Positions 24,200 through 35,857 of a stretch of DNA of 64,000 bases are shown here, piece after piece. Numbering within the stretch: position 1 is the stretch's first letter; each line of letters begins with the position of its first letter. The translations under genes were made by a program, and so were the position numbers. Origin of the DNA: Typhlomys cinereus (Eukaryota; Chordata; Mammalia; Rodentia; Platacanthomyidae); NCBI GenBank assembly GCA_023101885.1, contig JALPQD010000006.1, positions 16,392,085 through 16,456,084 of the forward strand, given 5' to 3'. The notes beneath the pieces were generated by a model. It saw only the letters and a list, made by a program, of their open reading frames with translations, was not told where the DNA came from and did not search any database.

Positions 24200-27060
24200 T
24201 GGAAACTCTGATAAGGTAGTTGAGAAATGAAAAGAAAAAGGCAGGTGCTACATCCAGGCAGCAATTCATCAAAGGCAGGTAAGGCCAACTTGAACACAGC
24301 TCAAGCAATGAGGTTCTCTGAAAGAACAACAGATGCACAAATTGCAACAGGAAAGTTCAGAGAATGTAGGAAAACAAGACAACAGGAACCCTCCCAAAGA
24401 TCATGTAATCTCAACTATTGAATGCAAAGGCAATAAAGTGGGTGAAATGCCAGATGAGCATTTCAAATGCTTCCCAGTAAAAAAAAAAAAGATCAGTGGG
24501 TTTAAATAGGATACAAACAGAAGCACTCAATCCAAGACATAGATGAGTGGTCATCCACCCACAGAAATGTGAGCAAAATGGATGAGAAATTCAACAAGAT
24601 GCCTGAGAAAGGAAGCAGGATGGGAAAAAAATTCCACAAGGAACCTGAGATAATGAAAAGAAGTAGAAATACAAGGAATGGAAAACTCAAGGAATCACAT
24701 AAAGACAAACTACAAAGCATCACCAGTATTGTGCTTAACAGAAGAAAGCATAAAAGAAATGAAGAGCACAGTCAAGCAAACTACTTCAATCATTGATAAA
24801 TTTAAAAATTACAATGACATATGTCCAAGAATTCTGGAATACATTGAAGAATTCAACCCCAAGAATACATACAAGAGCAGATGGAATTGACACACAAAAA
24901 ATCAAAAGCAAATTAATAGACAAAGGCAGATATAATACAATCATCTCAAACAGTTTAGAAAACACCGTTGCCAAAGTTCAATCTCTCATGCCAAAAACTC
25001 TAAAAAAAGAGCAATAAATGACTATATCTCAACATAATGATGACTATATATGAAAAAATATGGACAATATTTTTAAATGGGAAAACAGTATTTCTCTAAA
25101 ATGGGTAATAATGCAAGGATGGTCACTTTCTCCACTAGTATTCAATGCAACACTTGAATCTTACCTACAATAGTATTTCAAGTGACAGAAAAAAAATATA
25201 AAAGAAGACAAACTACAAAGAAGTCACGTTTGAGGCCATGGTTTCATACTATACTACTCTAAGTATTCTATAAGAAATCTCTTAGATCTGTGAAAGTAGG
25301 AGGCTACAAAATAATGGCATAAAAGTAAGCAACTTTTCTGTGTACCAATAATGAACTAACTGAGAAAGAAAACAGAAATAAAATTTCATTCACAATGGCT
25401 TCAAATTGGAATATATTAGAATAGACATAACCAAGGAAGTAAAAAACCTCTACAATGATATTCCTAAAAGACTGAAGTGAGAAATTATAGAAGATACTTG
25501 AAGACCTCTCATGCTTATGAGTTGACAGAACTAGTATTGCAAAAATGATAATATTGAAATTGATATACAGATTTAACACAATACTCTTCAAAATTTCAAT
25601 TACAGCGGCCAGCAGGATAGCTCAGTAGCTAAAGTGCCTGCCTGTAAATCCAGTGATCTGAGTTATATACACATATATCCATAAGGTAGAAGGAGAGAAG
25701 TGACTTAGTTCTAAACTACATCTGTGTGCAATGGCATACAAGAGTTCTCCTTTTCATTCTTTCTTTTCTTCTTCTCTGTCTCTCTCTCAACTTATCTGTC
25801 CAGTAGACAAGATATTTTAAAAATTTTCAGTGTCAATCCTCACGTGAATAGAAGAAAAATTCTAAAATTTATGTTGAAGCCCAAGAGTCCCAAATGTCAG
25901 AAGCAATTCCAACTAGAAGGAGCCATGGTGAAGGTATAGCAATACCTAATCTCAATTAAATAACAGGACATTAATAGCAGAAATGCAATGATACTAGCAA
26001 AAAATAAATCAGCAAGCATGTGGGTGAGCCAGTAAAATAGAATAATGGCTCCAGAAATAAACCCACACAGCTATTGATAAAAGTTTGCTTTAGAAAAGCA
26101 TACCTAGATAGTTTAAATGCAAAAAAACTAAGTAATCCAGACAATAAATGTACTAAGTTGAATAGACAGCCTGCGAAGGCAGATGAAAATGTTCAATGAT
26201 TGTTTAAATATGTGGTCCATATACCAGGTGTATACCATGATATATATGCTATATATCATGGAAATGCAAAGTAAAACTTCTTGTTGATTCCATCTCACCC
26301 TAGTCAGAGGGGCTATCATCAAGAAGACAAATGATAACACACATAGAAGATGTGGGGGAACAAGAATTTTATAAACTGCTAGAGGGAATGAAACTGGTTC
26401 AGTAATTTTGGAAATTAATGGGTTCTCAAAAAAAAAAAAGAGATAGTATTACCATAAGACTCGGCTTATATAAAACTCTCCTGAAAATATGCCTGAGGAA
26501 ATTTAACTCAATGTATCACAGAGATTCTTCCATATATGTGTTCATCACTATATTAATCACAACAATGAAGAAACAGAGTTAGCTTAGAGAGGTTCATTGA
26601 AATATGATGATACAAAGAAAATGTATCAAATACACATGTTGAGATTTTATTCAACTTTAAAGATGAGAAGATTGTGACACGGTGCTCATCTAGTTAACAA
26701 AGTAATACAAGCATAGAACCACCAGTACCGGTAATTTTGATTCAGAAGAAGAATCCAAAACTTAATTATGCATACAGGCAGATATACACATGGTATACAG
26801 GCAGGATGCAAAATTGGAAGAGGGAATATGAAAGGGAAAAAGTATGTCTGAGAAGTGTGGAGAATAAGAGAGGATAATGGAATACATGTGACATGAAAAC
26901 TGAGAAGAGAACTAACTGAGAAGAGGAAAGAGACCACCATAAGGGGCTGAAGAGCATGGGGAGGGCAATCAGGTGAGTGAGAACAAAGCATGGTGATATG
27001 TGTGTGTGCAGATGAAAAAGTCATAATGATAACCATTACATTGCATGCTAAGAAGACATA
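24200..27060 (+). mobile_element. Old, decayed L1, ORF1-like to 3' end, interrupted by a SINE
   Basis: Adenine-rich on plus, with L1-order blocks. An ORF1-like Lys/Glu-rich segment lies at about 24569-24800 (MDEKFNKMPEKGSRMGKKFH). ORF2 pieces follow (ATAATGCAAGGATGGTCACTTTC; ATACAGATTTAACACAATAC). ORF2 continues after the inserted SINE, as at about 26265-26350 (GAAATGCAAAGTAAAAC, the IREMQIK region), with an ORF2 tail to about 26680. Many stops and frameshifts leave no frame above about 120 codons. ORF2 middle sections are missing. The high divergence and the SINE nested inside fit an old element. Both ends are approximate. Confidence 0.75.
25603..25800 (+). mobile_element. B3-type SINE inserted in the old L1
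   Basis: Head GGCCAGCAGGATAGCTCAGTAGC with TAAAGTGCCTGCCTGTAAATCC. The body has ATAAGGTAGAAGGAGAGAAG, the same body class as the SINEs at 7700-7897 and 19181-19335. It ends in a pyrimidine-rich tail. It separates two parts of the L1 ORF2 remnant, so it inserted after the L1. Confidence 0.7.
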
Positions 27061-27877
27061 TAAAATGTCTGAAATTAAACTGGTAAGAAAACAGATCTTT
27101 GATATAAAATATGTGCCAAAATTCCTTGACTAGAATTCTTTTAAGTATGAAAGGATGAATCCCTCGGTTTCCTCATCAGTAAAATGAGAATAATGACATT
27201 TTAAGGGAAATTGTTAAGAATTAGCAATGTAATGTTACTATGTATTTTTATTATAACAAGCTTTTCAGAGATAGGAAGTTGTGGTGCATACAGAATGAAG
27301 AGAATAAATCAGCATAAATGAAGCACATGCATAAGCACATGGAGGAGAATGGTAAAATATTTTCTCACATGGGAGAAAAAGTGTCCTGGAAAATATAATG
27401 GGTCATCCTTAATGGATGAGAACATTCCATGCAGCATACTGCCCATCATCAAGCATTTGCTTTCTACCAGCCAGCTGCATTTTGAGTCATCCTTTAATGT
27501 GTATTTATATTTTTAAACGCCCAGAAGATGATAGTTTGAAAATGGGAATATTTGCCATTATCTGAGCTGCAGAATTCTTTCCCAGGAAAGCATCAGGGCT
27601 TAGTTAGAACTTGACGAACATGTTGCCTTCCTTCCAATGGCTAACTTCCTTATATGATTTCATAAGTATGTAAAGGCTATGTCACATGCAGTAGATGTCC
27701 CTTGCAGTTCAGAGAATCAAACTGCCTGTTTTAACTTCTTTCCTGTCACTGTGATATTATATACCAGCGGCTGATAAATCCAGATTTGTGTGTCATGATA
27801 TTCAAAAATAAGTCAATCTTGACCACCGTAGAAGCCAGAGGTCATGTTGCAATTTTATTTGTATATTTACATGAAAG
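27061..27877. other. No feature recognised
   Basis: AT-rich single-copy-looking sequence between the old L1 and the next young SINE. Confidence 0.4.
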
Positions 27878-28098
27878 TATTTTGTCATGGGGCTGGAGAG
27901 GTGGCTCAGGGGTTAAGCCTCTGCCTTGCAGGCGGAAGGTCCTGAATTCGGATCCTAGACCCCACGTATAGACGCGAAGCAGAAGCAGGGGTGGCCTGGG
28001 TTTCTGGTCCTGGTAGGGTGAAGCCTGTGAATCCAGGGGCAGAGTAAACAAGGAAAAGGTGGAGGCGATCCATGGTGATTCCCGAATTTGCCTGTGGT

Positions 28099-28145
<47 letters not shown>

Positions 28146-28192
28146 ACACACACACACAATTGAATAAATAATAATAAAAAATATTTTGTCAT
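27878..28192 (+). mobile_element. Young SINE, intact, with 11-bp target-site duplication
   Basis: Best copy for reading the family's layout. Duplications TATTTTGTCAT lie at 27878-27888 and 28182-28192. The head starts GGGGCTGGAGAGG at 27889. An A-box-like TGGCTCAGGGG lies at 27902-27912 and a B-box-like AATTCGGATCC at 27945-27955, with spacing normal for tRNA genes. A body of about 140 bp of unassigned sequence follows, with CpGs including ACGTATAGACGCG. Then come a CA tract (28102-28158) and an AT tail, AATTGAATAAATAATAATAA, with AATAAA signals. I see no clear internal TTTT terminator. Confidence 0.95.
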
Positions 28193-29175
28193 AAACACTT
28201 TATTTGCACATGGTACAATATATGATATGTTTTCAGCAGTAAAAGAACATTATACCTCAACTACTGAACTCTGGAATGGGTTAGATATACTTAGGAAATT
28301 TTCATTAGGAAGCACCATGAGGTTTGAGAATAAAGTATTCTAAATGGAAAAGTGTATAGCTGTCTTCTAACTGTTTTACATAGAATCAGTATTTTTCATT
28401 ATACTTTTGCTTAGCAACATGTTTTGTAAATTTCAGATGTCTATTCAAGAGCTAAAGTAAGTTTATTGCAGGGTTTTCTGGACTGAAAAGTAAGAACATC
28501 TTGGGTTTCTTCTACCTAGGAAGATTTTTTTTGTATATATAGTTTATCAAGATTATTGTTTTATATGTGACAAGGTTAATCTATTGATTATAATGTAGAT
28601 GTGATAGTTAATATTTAAGAACTAGGAACTTACTTACATAAGGACAATAGGCCTAAATAATCAAATATCTGGACTTCTATATAGGTTGGCATTGTGCATT
28701 TTCACAATCACTGGACTGTCAGTTCAGATCTTAATTTTTAATTCTTACTCATATCCTAACTTTTAATTCTTGACATTTGTTGTATATTCCTGTCAACTTG
28801 CTTCTCTTTTCATCAATTCTGTAGATGTGTGAAGACCATAAAATACCCATTCTGAAACTTTAGTCTAAGATACTAAGAATTTTGATTTGAAAAGACTTGT
28901 GTTAGCATCTTAAAACCCTACATAATTGTTATTAACTATGAAGTGAACTTATGAGACCACTTATTAGAAAACTAGGTTAGAGTTTATGAGATTAGAGAGG
29001 TGGAAAACAGGATTCTATAAAACATGAAATAAGAAAACAGAAAGGAAGACCAAATAGGTGAATGAGAACCAGCTAGAGTGGTAGGAAGTCAGTAAGAGAG
29101 TTGAGAAAAAATGATAAAAGCACGAATGTTCATTTACGACACTCATTATTTTGAATGATCTTCTAAAAATATAAT
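28193..29175. other. No feature recognised
   Basis: AT-rich, no gene or transposon recognised. Confidence 0.45.
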
Positions 29176-29371
29176 AAAGAGCTAAAGAGATGACTCAGGG
29201 AGTAAATAGCTTTTACTTCAGAAGTAGAAGGAACTAAGTTTGAATCTCAGCTCCTAGGTAAATGTATTGGGAGGAATTGACAGAGGTCTGCTTTTCCTGG
29301 CTTGGAAGGCTAAGCCTGAAATCATCCCTGGTCATCCACAGGCACTCACAGTGTTCTCTTCTACACACACA

Positions 29372-29430
<59 letters not shown>

Positions 29431-29470
29431 ACACATGGTATATACTAATCCCTACACAATACAATAAATG
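29176..29470 (+). mobile_element. Diverged member of the young SINE family with CA/GA tail
   Basis: Head GAGCTAAAGAGATGACTCAGG. The body follows the intact copies in order: GAGGTCTGCTTTTCCTGGCT matches their GCGGCCTGCGTTTCTGGTCC, and GGCTAAGCCTGAAATC matches GGCGGAGCCTGTGAATC. Then TTCTACACACAC leads into CA (about 29363-29389) and GA (to about 29430) tracts and an AATAAATGAATG tail. Substitutions are spread throughout, so it is older than the duplication-flanked copies. Confidence 0.75.
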
Positions 29471-29499
29471 AATGAATAAGTAAAAGAATAAATGTCAAC

Positions 29500-30640
29500 A
29501 AGTTTCTTTTTCTACAATTTTTTTATAATCTAGAATTTTTCATAAATAAAATAGGTTTATTTCATTGCTCTGACCCCCTCTCCACCTACCCCCTTATTCT
29601 CTCATCATACTCCTCCTCTCCCATCCTCCCCTCTTCTCCAATTCAGTCATGTCCCATCGTTTCTTCAGAGACCATCTCTAGTCTTTGGGGAAATGTTGAT
29701 ATGTTGGCCATTGTATAGGTCAGGCGGAAGTTCTTATTGCAGTGATTTCCTCAGTATAGCAGCTAAATATGTGGGTTAGAAGTATACCATCTTACCTTTA
29801 AGCTATTATGATCTTACCACAATCTTTCAAAAGGGTTCCTTGAGTCTTCAGGTGGGGGAATATTATGATGGTCTGATTAGGGCTGAGCATTCCAAGGTCA
29901 CTGATGCTCTACACTCTACCAGTTGTATTTTTTTTCTGCTCACTAGTCACACAATAACATTCCATTATAATATTGTGCATCATGATCGATCTCTGAGAGA
30001 TTTTCTTACATTCCTTTTTAGTTTATGTGTGTTATAGACATTTCTTTTTCAGTATCATTTAGATAGTTCAATACTCTAGTCCACTTACAAGGAGAACATG
30101 CAGTGTCTGTCTATCTGTGTCTAAAATAGTTATGTATAAATTTTTCCAACTTCATACGTTTACCAACAAATTTCATTAATTCAGTTTTCTTGGAAGCTAA
30201 ATAGTATTGCAATAAAGTATTGCACCACAATTTCATTATCCATTCGTTGACTGTTGGTCAGCTGAGCTGATTCCATATCTTTTTCTACTGTGATTAGAGT
30301 TGAAAGGTCCATGTAAGCTTTGGTGTCTCTATAATAAGATCTATCTTTCATTAGGAGTATTTCCAGGAGTGATATAGCTAGGTTATACAGTATTTTGATT
30401 TTTTTACTTTTTTAGGAACCTTCAAACTGATCCCCAAGGGTTTTACAACTTTGTATTACCACCAGCAATGTATGAGGATTCCCTTCTTCTTGCATCCTCT
30501 CTGTATTTTGGATTTTAGTTATTCTGACTGGGTTGAGATGATATCTCATGGTGGTTTTAATTTGAATCTCCCTAATAGCTAGGTAAGTGGAACATTTTTA
30601 TGATACTTGCCAGCCTTCGAATTCTGTCCTGAGAAAAGTT
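29500..30640 (-). mobile_element. 5'-truncated L1, 3' UTR and ORF2 C-terminus
   Basis: On plus the order is 3' to 5': a pyrimidine-rich 3' end (about 29570-29640), 3' UTR to about 30040, then the reverse complement of the ORF2 C-terminal region. Landmarks are AATTTCATTATCCATTCGTT at about 30228-30247 (the DEWI.KM region) and the conserved TGATATCTCATGGTGG stretch near 30540. Sequence after about 30590 loses similarity. Stops in all frames show a dead, moderately old copy in the style of rodent Lx-age L1s. Confidence 0.82.
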
Positions 30641-32929
30641 TTTTTTTAAGTTTTAATGTCCATTTTTTAATTCAATCCAGTTTATCCCTATTATAAGTAG
30701 TATGTAGCTAAACAATTGTAATTTTACATCTTTAGGTCTAAACATGGAGAAAATATGCATCGTTCTACCTACAATGAAGATTGTATATCTTTGCTAAGTT
30801 TGCAGGGAAGCCTTTAGAACTGGGAAAAATGAATTATCTGCACCTATCAATTATGAACTTCTTTTCAGAGGATATTGTATTTGATGTGGTCTTCAGTTTG
30901 TGATGCACTTGACCAGTAAGTTTCTGGTCAAGATGTTCCCAGAAGATAAGATATCAAGTTGTTTCATAATAAGATTTTTAAGGGTAAGCAGAAAAAATGT
31001 AATGTAAGTTTGCAGTTGCAAAGATGACTATTTCTCTTACTTTTCCTTTTGCTTCAAACATGGCTGTTATAATCTTTAAAGAAGGAAAACGGGGAACATT
31101 TGTCAAATATGTCCAAAATGATCACTAACACATACAAACTAAAGATTCACAAACATGTACAGAGTGATTACACAGAGTACCTGGTGTGGCTCTGTCATCA
31201 GGAATCAAAAATGAGATTCTGTACAATTGCAACTCTCAGTGACAGGCAACACTACAGTGAACATTGTCTCTGACGTTGGATGAGTAAAGAAATAAAGAAT
31301 AGGCTTCATCAGCAAATCACTGGAGTCAATCACAAACCTCACCACACCACTTTGAAAGTCTTGTAAGCTTCGTAATGGCCATGAAGAAGTTCTATTAACA
31401 CTGAAATAAACATTTCAGTGGTATAGCCAAGAGGAAGTATATTAACACAATATAGCATGAAAATATTTTTTAATCAGAACCAAATTCTCAATCATCTAAT
31501 ACTAAATTAGCATCGCTATTAAGCACAAAAGAGATATCTATACATTCTAATTTAGACAAGTGCCAAGGGAAGGAAAAGAGGTAAAGTTACCAAATGACAT
31601 CGTAGTCATCACTTTTAAAGCTTGTTGCCAGAAGCAGAACAAGGAGAGGAAATGTCTGCTGAGGAGTTGAGAGACTGCTGGGCTGAAAAATGACAGAACA
31701 TATACAGAACACATGCAGAACAATTTAAATTTGATTTTTAATGACTTCTATGTAAAAGGAAAACGATGTTCCTGAGAGTGAAGGGAGTGGAATAAACATC
31801 AGTTTGAGATAAATTCAGCCTGAGATGGGTGGGTGGAGAAATTGGGAAATTATTCCTGCAAGTGATGTTGAGTCTTCCAGCTGAAACAAATTACAACATT
31901 GGGGGCACTGATAAACTACACAATTGGAGTAAATTAATTAGCAGGAGGGTTTTTAAAGAAACAATGGAAGAACACAAGAATGATGAAGGTAAATATAGGC
32001 AAGCACTTGATTTTCAGAAGATAAAATATGTATTATGTGAGCTAAACTATTTTCATGTTGAGTCTTATAAAATAAAGCAGTCCTCATTAATATAAAACAT
32101 GGATTAGTAAGAACAGATTCAGAATCTTGTCAATACTTTTTAGTTTAATCAGAAATATAGTACTTGTCTACTGGATTAAGATATTAGCTGGAAGTGTAAG
32201 TCATCAATAGCAACCACAATAGGTATCTGATGAATAGAGTTATTTATTAGGAGCTGTCTAGAAATTTTGAAATGGAGGTCTTTTCTTGATGTTAACCTAT
32301 TCAGTGCCATTAAAGACAATTCAGTAAGTGAATGATATGTTTCTACATGCAACAGATATAACATAGAAATAATAATCCTTTGGATAATGAGAATTGGATT
32401 AAAATAACTCAATATAGATGAAGAAACTTACCTGTATAAATCAATGAAATATTTTACCTAAAGTGTTAGATTTTATCTATCATCAACAACAAAGTTACTT
32501 TCTAAGGATTAATAAGAGGTTATGAAATGCTGGCTCTAACTATGAAATCTTGTCATTTCCAATTCCATATAGAAAACTGCCAAAATATACAAGCGTTAAG
32601 AGGCAATAAGCAACAAGGAATATCCTAGAAAGTGAAAAATATGTTTTTATTCTATTTAAATCAAAGCAAATTCTGTCCATTTCTGCATGTTGCAGAGAGA
32701 TAAATATGTCTAATCATATGATGAGAAGAGGACTAAAAGACTATGATCAAACACTACAGAAAATGTGAGACTAGGTGACCTTGAGAAGAGGTTGCTGGTG
32801 CTAGGGACCACTGGGAAGTTCAGTAAACCCAGGAGAAATCATTTTGGTGCTATGTAAAACAAGAGATTTTTCTTTATAATTTCTTTGGTGCTTTAAAAGT
32901 GAGTGTATCTTAATCATAAACATAAAGTA

Positions 32930-32930
<1 letters not shown>
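30641..32930. other. Non-coding DNA, nothing recognised
   Basis: AT-rich. Frames up to 88 codons (31829-32095, plus) without a recognisable domain or neighbouring exon signal. Confidence 0.45.

Positions 32931-32980
<50 letters not shown>
32931..32980. repeat. (TA)n microsatellite
   Basis: Alternating TA run. It is self-complementary, so cruciform or slippage is possible. Confidence 0.95.
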
Positions 32981-33375
32981 TGACACTTTACAAAAAAAGA
33001 TAATGCTACAAGTTTTAGTTTTGATCTATTTTATTTCTGGCATTATATATATTCCAACTGTATCCTATATAGTTTTATGTAATATCATGTGTCACCATGT
33101 TATGAAAGAATTATTTAAAATTATTATTTATTTTCTAATTTAAAACTTGAGATTTCAAGAGGAAATGAAGAAATACGTTTTATTTTCTAAAGATTCTTTA
33201 AAAACTCATTACCTAAATCATAATTGCTTTAGGCTGTTGGGTATTCAACAAAGATCAAGAGACTGGGATCACAGTTACTGTAGGACCAGGTGTGAGGGCA
33301 AGGTTTTGAGAAAAATTATCAAATAGAGATAAAGATAAGTTCTAGGAACCCAAAATACAGTGAAGCTTGTCTTTG
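32981..33375. other. No feature recognised
   Basis: AT-rich spacer. Confidence 0.4.
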
Positions 33376-33760
33376 TGTCATAGACACAGGTGTTAACTTG
33401 ATAGTTGAGGGATTGAGCTCTGGGCACATTTCTCAAGAATTAGTAGTTAAGCCCAGAGCAAACCTGCAGGAGATTGTAGGGTGGATGGGGAAGGCCCAGC
33501 TTATGGTGGGTGGGACTAGACCCCAGGTAGATAAATAAAATGGAGAGACCTATTTGAGGTAGGAGGCATCCTTGTGTAAACTTCGCCAGACATGCTGGTC
33601 TGGCAAGTAAGGATTGTCTCTCTCAGCTGTTATATGGACACTGTGTGCCATTTCCCATAGTCCTGTGGAAATGGTGCATGCTCTCCTGCCAACTGGACGA
33701 AGAACTGTAACTGGACTATCATAAGATAGTCCTTTAGGCTCTTTGAGGGCAATTTTTATC
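33376..33760 (+). mobile_element. Rodent-type medium-reiterated repeat, family uncertain
   Basis: Carries the phrase order ACAGGTGTTAACTTGATAG, GGATGGGGAAGGCCCAGC, GGTGGGTGGGACTAGACCCC and AGGTAGATAAATAAAATGG. This resembles mammalian interspersed repeats that start with GTGTCAACTTGA and have a central GGGTGGG block. The right end is not defined. The overlapping minus frame (33550-33768) has no recognisable domain. Confidence 0.45.
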
Positions 33761-35820
33761 AGCAACATACAAGTGAACTGCTACACTTGGTGAACACACT
33801 CTTAAGGCTGTCTTTCTGGCATGTAACTTCTAAACAGAGACCTAAGTGACCAGAAAGAAAAAATAAGGTGAAAATTATCCAGTCCACAGGTCCAGGCCAA
33901 AAAAACAAACAAACAAAAAAAAAAACCAAAAAAAACACCAAGTATGAAAGTCCATTTTGGTGAAAGTAAACTTTATGTGCTCAATGAATAGGCAGAAGGT
34001 CAGTGTGACTAGCTTTGGAAAGAGTGTGTGAGAGTGCTATTGTAAGATCATATTGTTGGACAAGGTGGAGTGATGATTGCTCATTCTACATGCAAAGATA
34101 ATGTTTCAGAATGATTTTGGCAAAGGGGATGAACTATCAATTCAAAAATTATTCCCTTTGATTATTGCAGAAGTGGAGACAAAAGAATTAAATAGGAAAA
34201 ATATTTAAGTTTTAAGGTTAGCAGAAATATCAGATGTTACTGTTAAAAGATCTAGTTTTGTCTGGGAATCACAGAAGAGCAAACAGAACATTAGATCTTG
34301 ATTGTTGGTTGTGGGAATGAGAAAGAAGAAATACCTATTATTTACGAAATTTACCTTTGCTTATATCTTATTTGCCATATTACTTTATGAGTTGCAAATC
34401 TCAAATCACAGAACATATGTTGTCTTTTTTAGGATACAAAATAAGAAGCTTAAAAAGAAGATTTAAAGATGCCACTTGATACTTTTTAGGTAAAACTTGG
34501 GAAATCTAAGATAGGCATTGTATTCTACTCTCATATTTTCATGGTCTTCAGTGAAAACAATGAAGAGTTGGCACTTTTTAAGACTGATGGCTAATATAAT
34601 GACTTAATAGAGGAAAAGAATAGGGGATTAAACCTCATGGTAATACAATTTTAGAAAGATAAATAACATATATAAATCATATAACTTCAATCTTTTTAAG
34701 TGAACTCCAACCATCCACCTTACACATTTAATTATCTATCTGTAACTTCAACCCCTTGGCTGGGTTACAGACATATGTTTGGCTGCATTGTAACCAGTAA
34801 CATCCTTCAGCCTTAGTTCAAGTAAAACTTCATTGCCTTTTTGTTTGTTTAATTTTTATTTATTTATTGCTGATGTGTGCATGTGTAGAATAAAACCAAG
34901 GAAAATGCAGGAGGGGAATAACAAGTTCTTTCAGCCTGTTGATACTTGCAGAGAACAGGAACCTCCTGCCAGGCAGGGTAGAAGACACTGATTCAGTGTG
35001 TGCCAAATGAGAGAATGATGGAGAGAATGAAAGTAGAGAGTCACACATGCTGTGCAGCTTGACTTTGCAATATTTATCTTCACTCTTCTCTAAGCTCCAC
35101 AAGCTGTCCCCACTTTCAGGAGCAGCCTTGGGCTGGGTAGATGTCCATTACTTTTTCAGTGGTTTTATATGGTGACTGAGAGTGCTCTTCCAAAGATAAC
35201 TTGGATTGTATTCACCACTGATGCCAATAAGTGACTCATGTCATAGTCTGAGACCTGTGGTTTTTCATGAGTAAGCGTAAAGAAAAGCTTACATCAGAGC
35301 ATAAGGTAGCAATCTGATTTTTAGGTGGCTGAGTTTGCTCTTGGGGACCGCACTGAAAGTATATCACTTTAATCACAATATAGTGAGTTGTTTTAATTTT
35401 TGGAATGATACATCTTTCCAGGTTACAAGTGTGACTTCTTCCAGTTGTCTTCTGAGCACTCTGGGTGAGGAAACACTATTTTGTTCATCTCAGAATGTTT
35501 GTTAAAATGGGATGTTTACAGGTTATGGTCTTGCCTCTTAAACCACAATCTTGGTGATAATTATTACTAAGGTACTAAAGGAATTTAATATCCACTGAAA
35601 ACAGTGCTTTTATGTATGGGTATTCATTTAAGTAAGGAGAGACATTTTGCCTTTCAGTCTTTAATATCATTTTGGAAAGTTCCATTCCAACATAGGGGGC
35701 TTTGCAATTCTCCAGTGTAAAGCTGGAATTGCTCACGATTTCTCTCAAGCTTGTCCCTACTTTCATATTTCAGAGATGTAAATGTCAATGATCCTCTGCA
35801 TGTGTGTCTCTAGGCCATGT
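33761..35820. other. Non-coding DNA, nothing recognised
   Basis: Includes an A-rich tract with CA interruptions at about 33895-33940. A T-rich patch at about 34838-34868 next to ATGTGTGCATGTGTAG could be the tail of an unrecognised minus-strand SINE, but no head is visible. Confidence 0.4.
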
Positions 35821-35857
35821 ATGTGTATGCGTGCGTGTGTGTGTGTGTCTGTGTGTA
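35821..35857. repeat. Short (TG)n tract
   Basis: GT repeats with GC and CT interruptions. Confidence 0.85.
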
